Part shown: piece after piece, positions 26,013-34,437 of the stretch
Position numbering within the stretch: position 1 is the first letter of the stretch
How the letters are laid out: each line of letters begins with the position of its first letter
Source: Variovorax ginsengisoli
GTDB lineage: Bacteria; Pseudomonadota; Gammaproteobacteria; Burkholderiales; Burkholderiaceae_C
NCBI RefSeq assembly: GCF_030811835.1
Contig: NZ_JAUSRO010000006.1
Coordinates: forward strand, 124,001-188,000
DNA length: 64,000 nucleotides
Direction: 5' to 3'
The notes under the pieces: model-generated
Told to the model about the DNA's origin: nothing
Seen by the model: the letters and a program-made list of their open reading frames with translations, nothing else
Database searches by the model: none
Translations under genes and position numbers: made by a program

Positions 26013-27098
26013 ATGAGCAAGAAAAGAATCGCAGTCATCGCTGGCGACGGCATCGGCAAGGAAACCATGCCCGAGGGTCTGCGTGTGCTCGACGCGGCAT
26101 CGCGCAAGTTCGGCATCGACCTGCAGTTCGACCACTTCGACTTCTCGAGCTGGGACTACTGCGAGAAGCACGGGAAGATGCTGCCCGACGACTGGAAGGA
26201 CCAGATCGGTGGCCACGACGCCATCTATTTCGGCGCGGTCGGCTGGCCCGAGAAGATTCCAGACCACATCTCGCTGTGGGGCTCGCTGCTGCTGTTCCGC
26301 CGTGAGTTCGACCAGTACATCAACCTGCGTCCGGCGCGCCTCATGCCCGGCATCGTTGCGCCGGTGGTGCGCCGCGACGGCACGGCGCGCGCGCCGGGCG
26401 AGATCGACATGTACATCGTGCGCGAGAACACCGAGGGCGAGTATTCCAGCATCGGCGGCCGCATGTACGAGGGCACGCCGCGCGAGATCGTGGTGCAGGA
26501 AACGGTGATGTCGCGCATTGGCGTGGACCGCGTGCTGAAGTTCGCCTTCGAGCTGGCACAGTCGCGTCCTAAGAAGCACCTGACCAGCGCGACGAAGTCG
26601 AACGGCATCTCGATCACCATGCCGTACTGGGACGAGCGCGTCGCCGCGATGGCCAAGAACTACCCCGGCATCACGCTCGACAAGTTCCACATCGACATCC
26701 TCACGGCGCACTTCGTGCAGCGGCCCGACTTCTTCGACGTGGTGGTGGCGAGCAACCTGTTCGGCGACATCCTGTCGGACCTCGGGCCGGCCTGCACCGG
26801 CACCATCGGCATTGCGCCGAGTGCCAACCTGAATCCTGAGCGCACCACGCCTTCGCTGTTCGAACCCGTGCATGGCTCGGCGCCCGACATCGCGGGCAAG
26901 GGCATCGCCAACCCGATCGGCCAGATCTGGTGCGGTGCGATGATGCTTGAATTCCTGGGGCACAAGGATGCGCATGACGCGATCCTGGGTGCCATCGAGC
27001 GCGTGCTCGCGCCCGGCAGCGGCGCGCCGCGCACACCGGACATCGGGGGAACGGCGCACACCGCCGACCTCGGGCGAGCGATCGCCGAGGCGCTTTGA
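26013..27098 (+). CDS. tartrate dehydrogenase/decarboxylase-like (isopropylmalate dehydrogenase superfamily)
   Basis: A 361-residue NAD-dependent beta-decarboxylating dehydrogenase. It shows AGDGIGKE (10-17), the arginines of NLRPARLMPG that bind the malate moiety, IVRENTEGEYSS, and the metal-binding NLFGDILSDLGP. The WPEKIPDHISLWGSLL block fits the TtuC/YeaU group, which oxidises tartrate or D-malate, rather than LeuB. A GAGG ribosome-binding site precedes the ATG. As partner of a dehalogenase it could process the hydroxy acid formed; that link is inference from operon structure. Confidence 0.88.
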   Translation: MSKKRIAVIAGDGIGKETMPEGLRVLDAASRKFGIDLQFDHFDFSSWDYCEKHGKMLPDDWKDQIGGHDAIYFGAVGWPEKIPDHISLWGSLLLFRREFDQYINLRPARLMPGIVAPVVRRDGTARAPGEIDMYIVRENTEGEYSSIGGRMYEGTPREIVVQETVMSRIGVDRVLKFAFELAQSRPKKHLTSATKSNGISITMPYWDERVAAMAKNYPGITLDKFHIDILTAHFVQRPDFFDVVVASNLFGDILSDLGPACTGTIGIAPSANLNPERTTPSLFEPVHGSAPDIAGKGIANPIGQIWCGAMMLEFLGHKDAHDAILGAIERVLAPGSGAPRTPDIGGTAHTADLGRAIAEAL

Positions 27099-27161
27099 AG
27101 CCTGGTTCACAAAAGCCCCTAAAATCGCGCCTCTCGCGGGGCCAAGCGGCCAGGTGTCTTA

Positions 27162-27190
27162 TTGACACCCCGTAGCCCTGTGGTTTTAAT
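27162..27190 (+). promoter_or_regulatory. sigma70-type promoter of the HU gene
   Basis: TTGACA (27,162-27,167), exactly 17 bases, then TTTAAT (27,185-27,190). It lies about 128 bases upstream of the HU start and is the best sigma70 match noticed in the window. Confidence 0.72.
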
Positions 27191-27317
27191 CGTCCTCGGC
27201 GGTCCGCTGCCGATGCGTCGGCCGGCCGCTCCCACTTTTCGCAACCCCTGGCGCGTGCCAAGGTGCCGGTAACGTACTGACGACACCTGATCAACATTTA
27301 TCCTACAAGGGGCCCTT

Positions 27318-27590
27318 GTGAACAAGACCGAACTGATTGAGCACATCGCTAACAACGCCGACATCTCCAAGGCCGCAGCCACCCGCGCGCTGGAGTCCAC
27401 GATCGGTGCCATTCGGACGACGCTCAAGAAAGGCGGCTCTGTGTCGCTGGTCGGATTCGGCACGTTTGCCGTCGGAAAACGCGCTGCGCGCACCGGCCGC
27501 AATCCAAGGACCGGAGAAGCGATTAAAATCAAGGCTGCCAAGATTCCGAAGTTTCGTCCAGGCAAGGCGCTCAAAGACGCGCTGAACTGA
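27318..27590 (+). CDS. HU-family DNA-binding protein
   Basis: A 90-residue histone-like protein that bends and compacts DNA as a dimer. It begins [11 protein letters not shown] and has the family signature [18 protein letters not shown] (residues about 46-63), whose proline inserts into DNA. GTG start at 27,318 preceded by AAGGGG. Followed by tRNA-Val and ppiD, paralleling the HU-ppiD order of enteric bacteria, so it is probably the HupB equivalent. Confidence 0.95.
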   Translation: MNKTELIEHIANNADISKAAATRALESTIGAIRTTLKKGGSVSLVGFGTFAVGKRAARTGRNPRTGEAIKIKAAKIPKFRPGKALKDALN

Positions 27591-27604
27591 AGGAAGCTTC
27601 CCGG

Positions 27605-27680
27605 GGGTGCTTAGCTCAGTTGGTAGAGCGTCGCCTTTACACGGCGCAGGTCGGCGGTTCGAGACCGTCAGCACCCACCA
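27605..27680 (+). tRNA. tRNA-Val (anticodon TAC)
   Basis: Complete cloverleaf of 76 bases: acceptor GGGTGCT pairs with AGCACCC, D-arm AGCTCAGTTGGTAGAGC, anticodon TAC at 27,638-27,640, T-arm GGTTCGAGACC, and an encoded CCA end. Confidence 0.95.
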
Positions 27681-27700
27681 CCCAAAAGGCAATGAAATCA

Positions 27701-27730
27701 AGGGCCCGGAGCGATCCAGGGCTCTTTTTC
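27701..27730 (+). terminator. terminator after tRNA-Val
   Basis: AGGGCCC pairs with GGGCTCT (one G-T wobble) across an 11-base loop, followed by five T, C and three T. It lies 20 bases past the tRNA. Confidence 0.6.
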
Positions 27731-27864
27731 TTTGGCCGGTCGGTCCGCTGCAACAGCCGTCCCCAGTCCAGGTGCAATGGCGCGGCGCATGCCGGGGACG
27801 TGGGTAAAATCCAGCGCAGCCCGTATCGCCGTCAGGCGGACCGGGTTGGCCGCTGACGTGACAA

Positions 27865-27888
27865 GGCGAACTCCCGTTCGCCTTTTTT
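27865..27888 (+). terminator. strong rho-independent terminator upstream of ppiD
   Basis: Perfect seven-base-pair stem GGCGAAC / GTTCGCC with a TCCC loop and six T. No gene was recognised between it and the preceding terminator, so it ends either tRNA read-through, a small RNA, or the ppiD leader. Confidence 0.8.
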
Positions 27889-27928
27889 CGTTTCTTGCCC
27901 CGGCATCCTTCCAAGAGAGTGTTCAAGC

Positions 27929-29842
27929 ATGTTTGAGTTCTTCCGCAAGTACAACAAGATCGTCATGGTGCTCTTGTTCTTGCTGATCATTCCGTCGTTC
28001 GTGCTGTTCGGCGTCGATCGCTATCAGGGCGATACCAAGGGCGAAAAGGTCGCTACCGTCGACGGCCATGACATCACCCGCCCCGAGTGGGACTTGCAGC
28101 ATCGCAACGAGGTGGGCCGCATCCGCGAGCAGGCACCGAACATCGATCCTGCGCTGCTGGACTCCGACGCGGCGCGCTACAGCACGCTCGAACGCATGGT
28201 GCGCGACCGCGTGCTGGCCGCCGCCGCCGCCAAGGCCAACATCACCGTGTCGGAAGAGCGCCTGGCACGGCTGTTTGCGGAGGACAGCGGACTGGCTTCG
28301 TTCCGCACGGCCGACGGTAAGTTCGACCGCGAACGCTTCGTGATGGTCACTGGCCGTACGCCGGAACAGTACGAAGCGTCGGTGCGTGCCGATCTGTCGA
28401 CCCAGCAGGTGCTGCTGGGCATCTCGGGCACGGCATTCGCAACGCGGGCGCAGGCCGATCTCGCACTCAATGCCTTTTTCGACCGCCGTGAAATCCAGGT
28501 GGCGCGGTTTGGCCCTGCTGACTTCTCCTCGAAAGTCAGCGTGAGCGATACCGATGTCGAGGCCTATTACAAAGAGCACGCCTCGCAATTTCAGGCACCC
28601 GAGCAGGTGAATATCCAGTATCTGGTGCTGGACCTGGAGGCTGCCAAGAAGAATATCGTGGTGAGCGAAGCGGACCTGCAAAGCTATTATCAGCAGAACG
28701 GCGCGCGCTTTGGAAGCAAGGAAGAGCGTCGTGCCAGCCACATTCTCATCAATGCACCCACCGGTGCCAGCGCCGCCGACCGCGAAAAAGCCCGTGCAAA
28801 GGCCGAGCAGTTGCTGGCGCAGGTGAAAAAGGATCCGGCGTCGTTTGCTGACGTCGCGCGGAAGAATTCACAGGATCCCGGTTCTGCCGAAAAAGGTGGC
28901 GACCTCGATTTCGTGACGCGCGGCGCGATGACCAAGCCTTTTGAAGATGCGCTGTTTGCGCTGAAAAAGGGCGAAATCAGTGGCGTCGTCGAAACCGAAT
29001 TCGGCTATCACATCATCGAACTCACGGACATCAAGCCCACCGTGATGCAGCCTTTCGCGCAAGTGCGCAGCGCCATCGAGAACGAAGTGCGCAGCCAGCA
29101 GGCGACGCAGGAATTCGCCAAGGCCGCCGAAGTGTTCACCGATGCGGTCTATCAGCAACCCGATACGTTGCAAGGCGCGGCGGACAAGTTGAAGTTGCCG
29201 ATCCAGACGGCGAACAACGTGCCGCGTGTGCCTGCGCCGGGCGCCACCGGTGCCTTGGCGAGCCGCAATTTCCTTGCGGCCCTGTACGCGCCCGAGGCAT
29301 TGGAGCGCAAACAAAACACCGAAGCCATGGAGATTGGCCCGAATCAGTTGGCGTCGGGTCGTGTGACCCAATATTCCCCAGCCCGTACGCTGCCACTGGC
29401 CGAGGTCAAGGATCGGGTGCGTGCACAACTGATGTCCGAAAAGGCGGCGGCATTGGCCAAGACCGAAGGGCAGGCCAAGCTTGCGGCGTGGCAGGCCAAT
29501 GCCACAGGGGCTGCATTGGCGTCTTCGGTCGCCGTATCGCGGCTCGAAACCCAGTCGCTGCCCCAGCCACTGATCGAGGCTGCGCTGCGTGCGGATTCCA
29601 CCAAGCTCCCGGTCCTGGTGGGTGTCGATCTGGGTTCGCAAGGTTACGCCGTGGTGCGAGTCAATAAGCTCAGCCCACGCGCGGCACCCGCAGGACCGGC
29701 CGCTCAGCAGGAACTCGAGCAGTTCACGCAAGCCATGAGCAGTGCGGAAAACGCGGCTTACTACAACCTGCTCAAGGAGCGCTTCAAGGCCCACATCGCC
29801 GTACCGAAGCCTGCGGATCCGATTCTGGGCGCAACACGCTGA
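27929..29842 (+). CDS. ppiD: periplasmic folding chaperone / peptidyl-prolyl isomerase PpiD (SurA-like)
   Basis: A 637-residue protein anchored in the inner membrane by an N-terminal helix (IVMVLLFLLIIPSFVLFG, residues about 11-28), with the rest in the periplasm. Order: SurA-type N-terminal chaperone domain (about 30-170), a parvulin domain (RRASHILI, then FADVARKNSQDPGSAEKGGDL and EFGYHIIEL, about 270-370), and a C-terminal chaperone part. It helps newly exported outer-membrane proteins leave the Sec translocon. Position next to HU supports the assignment. Confidence 0.94.
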   Translation: MFEFFRKYNKIVMVLLFLLIIPSFVLFGVDRYQGDTKGEKVATVDGHDITRPEWDLQHRNEVGRIREQAPNIDPALLDSDAARYSTLERMVRDRVLAAAAAKANITVSEERLARLFAEDSGLASFRTADGKFDRERFVMVTGRTPEQYEASVRADLSTQQVLLGISGTAFATRAQADLALNAFFDRREIQVARFGPADFSSKVSVSDTDVEAYYKEHASQFQAPEQVNIQYLVLDLEAAKKNIVVSEADLQSYYQQNGARFGSKEERRASHILINAPTGASAADREKARAKAEQLLAQVKKDPASFADVARKNSQDPGSAEKGGDLDFVTRGAMTKPFEDALFALKKGEISGVVETEFGYHIIELTDIKPTVMQPFAQVRSAIENEVRSQQATQEFAKAAEVFTDAVYQQPDTLQGAADKLKLPIQTANNVPRVPAPGATGALASRNFLAALYAPEALERKQNTEAMEIGPNQLASGRVTQYSPARTLPLAEVKDRVRAQLMSEKAAALAKTEGQAKLAAWQANATGAALASSVAVSRLETQSLPQPLIEAALRADSTKLPVLVGVDLGSQGYAVVRVNKLSPRAAPAGPAAQQELEQFTQAMSSAENAAYYNLLKERFKAHIAVPKPADPILGATR

Positions 29843-29851
29843 TTTTCAGGC

Positions 29852-29857
29852 TATAAT
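29852..29857 (+). promoter_or_regulatory. -10 element of the tRNA-His promoter
   Basis: Consensus TATAAT 12 bases before the tRNA, inside the short gap after ppiD. No good -35 element is visible at the expected distance. Confidence 0.5.
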
Positions 29858-29869
29858 TCAAGTCTCTGC

Positions 29870-29946
29870 GGTGGCTGTAGCTCAGTTGGTAGAGTCCCAG
29901 ATTGTGATTCTGGTCGTCGTGGGTTCGAGTCCCATCAGCCACCCCA
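29870..29946 (+). tRNA. tRNA-His (anticodon GTG)
   Basis: Seventy-seven bases including the histidine-specific extra G at -1 (29,870) opposite C73. Acceptor GTGGCTG pairs with CAGCCAC, anticodon GTG at 29,904-29,906, T-arm GGGTTCGAGTCCC, and CCA is encoded. Confidence 0.95.
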
Positions 29947-30000
29947 AGTTATACCGGTAGTGCCGGGCACAATTCATATGTGCTTTCGGTACAAGTCACA

Positions 30001-30030
30001 AAGCCCAGTCGCTCAGCGCCTGGGCTTTTT
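30001..30030 (+). terminator. terminator after tRNA-His
   Basis: AAGCCCAG pairs with CTGGGCTT across an 11-base loop and runs into five T. It lies 54 bases past the tRNA. Confidence 0.82.
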
Positions 30031-30369
30031 GCGTTTGCTGGGGTCTGTGTGCATGAGGGCTGGATCGCTTGCTGGTTTGACGAGCGTCCAGGCGCTTTTC
30101 CTTTCTTTTTGTAGGGTTATTTTCATCCTTGCCTCTGTGTGCCGAACGGGCCACTCGCGCATCCAGCCGTGGGGGCTTGTCACCAGAATTAGGGATTGAC
30201 ACGGCGCCGAAGACACGTCGCGTTAGGCAACGCAAGCCCGCGCCAGTATTGGTTTTTTTGGGTATCTGCACGCTATTCGAACACAGGCTTGCAACGCCGA
30301 TTGGGTCGCGACGCAGTACCGTCTTCATGACTCGACTTGCAAGAGACGCGAACTTTTTACTCAAGATGC
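30031..30369. other. non-coding stretch without recognised gene
   Basis: About 340 bases between the tRNA-His terminator and the H-NS-like promoter. Short open frames exist on both strands, but none has a convincing ribosome-binding site, codon pattern or family resemblance. It is visibly richer in T and A than its surroundings, which suits the upstream region of a gene for an AT-binding nucleoid protein. Confidence 0.5.
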
Positions 30370-30397
30370 TTGCAGTAATAGTAAACTCAATTAGAAT
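30370..30397 (+). promoter_or_regulatory. sigma70-like promoter of the H-NS-family gene
   Basis: TTGCAG (30,370-30,375), 16 bases, TAGAAT (30,392-30,397), in an AT-rich segment 28 bases before the start codon. Confidence 0.5.
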
Positions 30398-30424
30398 TCC
30401 GCCATCTAATTGAGGACCTTACAC

Positions 30425-30772
30425 ATGTCGTCGACGCTTGCTGATATCAATTCCCAGATCAAGAAGAGTGAAGAGCAGATTGCTCAATTGCGCAAGCAGG
30501 CTGAAGAGCTGCGCAATCACGAACGCGCGGGAGTCATTGAAGAACTGCGCAAGAAGATTGCCGAATACGGCCTGAGCGCCGCAGATCTCAAGTTGGGTGG
30601 TGCGCGATCGCCTGCCACCAAACGCGGTGCGGGTGCACCGGCCGCCAAGGCGGAAGCCAAGTACCGCAGCCCCAATGGCGAAACCTGGTCGGGCGGCCGT
30701 GGACGCAAGCCCCGTTGGGTGACCGAGGCCCTCGCTGCTGGCAAGTCGCTGTCTGATTACGAAATCAAGTAA
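30425..30772 (+). CDS. H-NS histone-family protein
   Basis: A 115-residue nucleoid protein. The N-terminal half is a coiled coil for oligomerisation (residues about 5-45, heptad-rich KKSEEQIAQLRKQAEELRN). A basic flexible linker (60-80) leads to the C-terminal DNA-binding motif NGETWSGGRGRKPRWV (about 86-101), whose RGR core enters the minor groove of AT-rich DNA, as in the Burkholderiales H-NS/HvrA proteins. ATG at 30,425 with GAGG upstream. It is probably involved in silencing acquired DNA, which would include islands such as region 1. Confidence 0.92.
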   Translation: MSSTLADINSQIKKSEEQIAQLRKQAEELRNHERAGVIEELRKKIAEYGLSAADLKLGGARSPATKRGAGAPAAKAEAKYRSPNGETWSGGRGRKPRWVTEALAAGKSLSDYEIK

Positions 30773-30784
30773 CGTTGCGTAAAT

Positions 30785-30814
30785 AAAAAAACCCGCCATT
30801 TGGCGGGTTTTTTT
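30785..30814. terminator. bidirectional terminator
   Basis: CCCGCC / GGCGGG stem with an ATTT loop, flanked by seven A and seven T, so it works on both strands for the H-NS-family gene and the convergent quinone oxidoreductase gene. Confidence 0.9.
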
Positions 30815-30833
30815 ATTGGACGTCGGGTTCCCG

Positions 30834-31820
30834 TCAGTTTGTCATCACCAGTTTGCCTTTGACGCCGCGCGAACCCATGTGCGCATAAGCCTCTTTCAAT
30901 TCGGCCATCGGCATCGTGCGGTCGATCACGGGTTTGATTTTTCCTTGCCCATACCAACTGGCCAATTCGGCCATCATTTGCGCGTTGGCCTTGGGCTCGC
31001 GTTTGGCAAAATCACCCCAGAAAACGCCTACCAGTGAGGCGCCCTTGAGCAGCATCAGGTTGAGCGGGAGCGATGGAATCGGACCGGCGGCGAACCCGAC
31101 GATCAGATAGCGGCCACGCCATCCAATGGACCGGAAGGCGGGCTCTGCAAAATCTCCGCCCACTGGGTCATAGATCACGTCAGGCCCTTTGCCATCGGTC
31201 GCCGCCTTGACGGCGTCACGAAAGCCGCCCGGCAGCGCATGGGTGGTGTAGTTGATGCTCGCGTCGGCGCCGATCGATTCGCACAGGGCGCATTTTTCAT
31301 CGGTGGATGCGGCAGCGATGACGCGCGCGCCCGCAGCTTTGGCAATCTGGATGGCCGCCGTGCCGACGCCACCCGCGGCGCCTAGCACCAGCACCGTTTC
31401 ACCGGGCTTGAGTTGTGCGCGGTCCATCAATGCGTGCCATGAGGTGGCGTAAATCATGATGAAGGCTGCGGCATCGACATGACCGAAGCCGTCGGGCAAA
31501 GGCATGCACAGGGCAGCGGGCGCCAGGGTGTGCGTACCGAAACCACCCGTTCCCGACAGGCAGGCAACGTTCTGGCCCACCTTCAGGTGCGTCACGCCTT
31601 CGCCCACCGCACTCACCACGCCGGCGTATTCGGAGCCCGGCACGAAGGGCAGGGGAGGCTTCATCTGGTACTTGTTCTGAACGATGAGCAAGTCTGGAAA
31701 GTTCAGGCTCGCGGCTTTGATCTCGATGAGAACCTGTCCAGGCCCGGGTGTCGGCGTGGGCAGTTCCTTCCAGGTGAGTGCATCGACGCCAGTGGGTGTT
31801 TCGCAAAGCCAGGCATGCAT
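30834..31820 (-). CDS. NADPH:quinone oxidoreductase family protein (zinc-independent MDR)
   Basis: A 328-residue medium-chain dehydrogenase/reductase. The N-terminal GroES-like domain has AASLNFPDLL and VPGSEYAGVVSAVG; the Rossmann domain has VLGAAGGVGTAAIQIA (about 146-161), the AxxGVG form typical of quinone oxidoreductases. No catalytic-zinc ligands are seen. It reduces quinones or activated alkenes with NADPH; the physiological substrate is unknown. The ATG at 31,820 has a good AAGGAG site. Convergent with the H-NS-family gene and divergent from surE. Confidence 0.9.
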   Translation of the reverse strand: MHAWLCETPTGVDALTWKELPTPTPGPGQVLIEIKAASLNFPDLLIVQNKYQMKPPLPFVPGSEYAGVVSAVGEGVTHLKVGQNVACLSGTGGFGTHTLAPAALCMPLPDGFGHVDAAAFIMIYATSWHALMDRAQLKPGETVLVLGAAGGVGTAAIQIAKAAGARVIAAASTDEKCALCESIGADASINYTTHALPGGFRDAVKAATDGKGPDVIYDPVGGDFAEPAFRSIGWRGRYLIVGFAAGPIPSLPLNLMLLKGASLVGVFWGDFAKREPKANAQMMAELASWYGQGKIKPVIDRTMPMAELKEAYAHMGSRGVKGKLVMTN

Positions 31821-31965
31821 GCATGTCTCCTTTATGTGAATGAGTGGTGAACGAACGGGGTTTTCTGAGCGGTCAAACAGGGCATGATAGGTGGCTGCGC
31901 AGGGCGCTGTTGTCCCTGTCGTGACCGCGTTTCGCGGCCTACAATTTTGTGCATTCCCAGACGCC

Positions 31966-32724
31966 ATGAAGATACTCATTTCCAACGACGACGGCTTCCA
32001 GGCTCCCGGTATCGTGGCGCTTCATGATGCGCTCAAGGACATTGCCGAGGTCGAGGTCATTGCTCCCGAGCACAACAACAGCGCCAAGTCCAATGCCCTC
32101 ACGCTGTCGGCACCGCTGTACATCCACCAGGCGCACAACGGTTTTCGCTACGTGACCGGCACGCCGGCAGACTGCGTGCACATCGCCCTCAAGGGTGTGC
32201 TGGGCTATCGGCCCGACCTGGTGGTTTCAGGCATCAACAATGGTGCCAACATGGGCGACGACACCATCTATTCGGGTACGGTGGGTGCCGCCATGGAGGC
32301 CTATCTGTTCGGCATCCCCGCCATCGCCTTCTCGCAGATCGAAAAGGGCTGGGCGCATGTCGATGCCGCTGCGCAGGTCGCGCGCAGGCTGGTCCAGCAG
32401 ATCGAGCGAGAACGCATGACCGAGGGCCCCGCCTGGCTCCTCAACGTGAATGTGCCCAACAGGCCGCTGGACGCGCTCAAGCCGATCAAGGTCTGCCGCC
32501 TCGGGCGTCGGCACGCGGCCGAAAAAGTCATCGTTCAGGACAACCCGCGTGGCGACACGATGTACTGGATCGCCGGCGCTGGCGGCGCCAAGGACAGTGG
32601 CGAGGGCACCGACTTCCACGCTACGTCCGAAGGTCACATTGCCTTGACACCGCTGCAGATCGACCTGACCGACCATGCCAATCTCGGCCAGTGGCGCGAG
32701 ACGGTGCAGCGCCTGGTGGGCTGA
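31966..32724 (+). CDS. surE: 5'-nucleotidase SurE
   Basis: A 252-residue metal-dependent phosphatase acting on nucleoside monophosphates and short polyphosphate. It starts with ILISNDDGFQAPGI, where Asp8 and Asp9 (NDD) bind metal, and has SGINNGANMGDDTIYSGTVGAAMEA (residues about 88-112), the SurE signature. First gene of surE-pcm-nlpD-rlmD; pcm starts directly after its stop. Confidence 0.96.
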   Translation: MKILISNDDGFQAPGIVALHDALKDIAEVEVIAPEHNNSAKSNALTLSAPLYIHQAHNGFRYVTGTPADCVHIALKGVLGYRPDLVVSGINNGANMGDDTIYSGTVGAAMEAYLFGIPAIAFSQIEKGWAHVDAAAQVARRLVQQIERERMTEGPAWLLNVNVPNRPLDALKPIKVCRLGRRHAAEKVIVQDNPRGDTMYWIAGAGGAKDSGEGTDFHATSEGHIALTPLQIDLTDHANLGQWRETVQRLVG

Positions 32725-33501
32725 GTGGCGACCCAACGCCCCGGCTTTCCGGTCAAGCTGACGCCTACGGCCGCGGCTGCCACGCGGGGCGTCGGTCCTG
32801 CCATGCCGGTGCGGCCGATGAGCGTGTCGGCCACGCCGTCGATGGCGTCGGCTGCAGTGCGCGCGCGCATGGTGCAGCGGCTTGCCGCGCAAGGCGTGGC
32901 CGATGCCCGTGTGCTTCGCGCGATGGGGACGGTCGAACGGCACCTTTTCGTTGACAGCGCTCTGGTCAACCAGGCTTATGAGGACACCAGCCTGCCCATT
33001 GGCCTGGGGCAGACCATCTCCAAACCCAACGTCGTGGCCCGCATGATCGAATTGCTGCTGGGCGCGCCGGCACTCGCCAATCAGCCGGAAGAGAGGTTGG
33101 GGCGGGTGCTGGAAATCGGCACCGGCTGCGGCTATCAAGCCACGGTACTCAGCCATGTGGCCCGCGAGGTGTACAGCATCGAGCGGCTGCGCGGGTTGCA
33201 CGAGCGCGCGCGGGTCAACCTGCGCCCATTCCGGCTGGCCACCGTGCACCTGTTGTTGGGCGACGGCATGATCGGCTATGCCAAAGGGGCGCCGTACGCC
33301 GCCATCATCGCTGCAGCAGGGGGGGAGTCGGTGCCTCAAACCTGGATCGACCAGTTGGCGGTGGGCGGCCGCATCGTTGCGCCTACGCAGTCGGCCGCTG
33401 GCGGGCAAGCGCTCGTCGTGATCGACAAAACACAAGCCGGGCTCCAGCGCAGCGTGCTGGAGGCCGTTCATTTTGTGCCTCTAAAATCGGGAATTGCTTG
33501 A
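32725..33501 (+). CDS. pcm: protein-L-isoaspartate O-methyltransferase
   Basis: A 258-residue methyltransferase that repairs isoaspartyl residues in damaged proteins using S-adenosylmethionine. Motif I is VLEIGTGCGYQATVL (about residues 127-141), preceded by the substrate-binding GQTISKPNVVARM. The GTG start at 32,725 directly abuts the surE stop (TGAGTG). An N-terminal extension of about 45 residues, rich in Ala, Pro and Val, precedes the domain; a later start in that segment is possible. Confidence 0.93.
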   Translation: MATQRPGFPVKLTPTAAAATRGVGPAMPVRPMSVSATPSMASAAVRARMVQRLAAQGVADARVLRAMGTVERHLFVDSALVNQAYEDTSLPIGLGQTISKPNVVARMIELLLGAPALANQPEERLGRVLEIGTGCGYQATVLSHVAREVYSIERLRGLHERARVNLRPFRLATVHLLLGDGMIGYAKGAPYAAIIAAAGGESVPQTWIDQLAVGGRIVAPTQSAAGGQALVVIDKTQAGLQRSVLEAVHFVPLKSGIA

Positions 33502-33512
33502 AGGGACAACAC

Positions 33513-34379
33513 ATGCAGGGTATTGGCAAACGAAGCTGGCTCGCCGGCGTCACATCGGTGATGGCATTCGTGATCGCGGGCTGTACCGCGACCGGCGGAC
33601 CCGCCCCGGTGGAAGATCGCGGCACCACTTCGCGCGCGCCGGCGGCCGCCGGGCTAGGCGTGCCACCGATCACGACCGACGCATCAGGCAAGCCACTGCC
33701 GGGCATCGAGAACTACGGAAAGCCCGGCTACTACGCGGTGCGTCCGGGTGACACGCTGCGCCGCATCGGCACCGAGACGGGTCAGAGCTGGCAGAACATC
33801 GTTCGCTGGAACAACCTGGAGAACCCCGACCGGATCGAGGTGGGTCAGGTGCTGCGTGTGGTGCCGCCGGGCGCCAATGCAGATGCCTCTGGTGTGGTCA
33901 CGCGGCCCGTTGTTCCGCCGGCCGTGTTGGCGCCTTCGAGCGGCGCCAGCGCCTCGGCGTCCGCCGCACCCTCGAGCCGATCCGCAACGCCCGCCGCCAC
34001 GGGCGGCGACGAGGATGTGGGCTGGATCTGGCCCGTGCACGGGCCGCTGATCGCCGGCTTCGACGAAGCCAAGAACAAGGGCCTGGACATCGGCGGCAAG
34101 GCCGGCGACCCTGTGCTGGCCGCTGCGGATGGCCGGGTTGTGTATTCTGGCGCGGGCCTGCGTGGCTATGGCAACCTGATCATCCTCAAGCACAACAACA
34201 CCTATCTCACGGCGTATGCCCACAACCAGACGCTGTTGGTGAAGGAAGACCAGTCGGTGCAGAAGGGCCAGAAGATCGCCGAGATGGGCAACAGCGATGC
34301 CGACCGGGTGAAGCTGCACTTCGAAATCCGTCGCCAGGGCAAGCCGGTCGATCCGGCGCGTTACCTGCCAGCCAAGTAA
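33513..34379 (+). CDS. nlpD: NlpD-type lipoprotein, LysM plus degenerate LytM peptidase domain
   Basis: A 288-residue lipoprotein (lipobox IAGC, Cys24). A LysM peptidoglycan-binding domain follows (YYAVRPGDTLRRIG, about 70-115), then a low-complexity Ala/Ser linker and an M23/LytM domain (about 180-285). Catalytic residues are lost: the HxGxD motif reads NKGLD and the HxH motif reads KLHFE. Such proteins do not cut peptidoglycan but activate amidases at division. ATG at 33,513 has GAAGGG upstream. Downstream lies rlmD, not rpoS. Confidence 0.93.
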   Translation: MQGIGKRSWLAGVTSVMAFVIAGCTATGGPAPVEDRGTTSRAPAAAGLGVPPITTDASGKPLPGIENYGKPGYYAVRPGDTLRRIGTETGQSWQNIVRWNNLENPDRIEVGQVLRVVPPGANADASGVVTRPVVPPAVLAPSSGASASASAAPSSRSATPAATGGDEDVGWIWPVHGPLIAGFDEAKNKGLDIGGKAGDPVLAAADGRVVYSGAGLRGYGNLIILKHNNTYLTAYAHNQTLLVKEDQSVQKGQKIAEMGNSDADRVKLHFEIRRQGKPVDPARYLPAK

Positions 34380-34437
34380 TTCGGTTTCCCAGGTGCGGCA
34401 GGGCGGCGACGCCCCCGCACCCTGAGACAATCCGTGC

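Noticed and set aside
27605..29946. tRNA-Val and tRNA-His considered as integration sites of mobile elements
   Set aside because: Flanking genes are core, no integrase was seen, and no repeat of a tRNA 3' end was noticed downstream.
29996..30364. Minus-strand frame of about 120 codons in the gap between tRNA-His and the H-NS-family gene
   Set aside because: No ribosome-binding site, no family resemblance, and it overlaps the tRNA-His terminator. Treated as non-coding.
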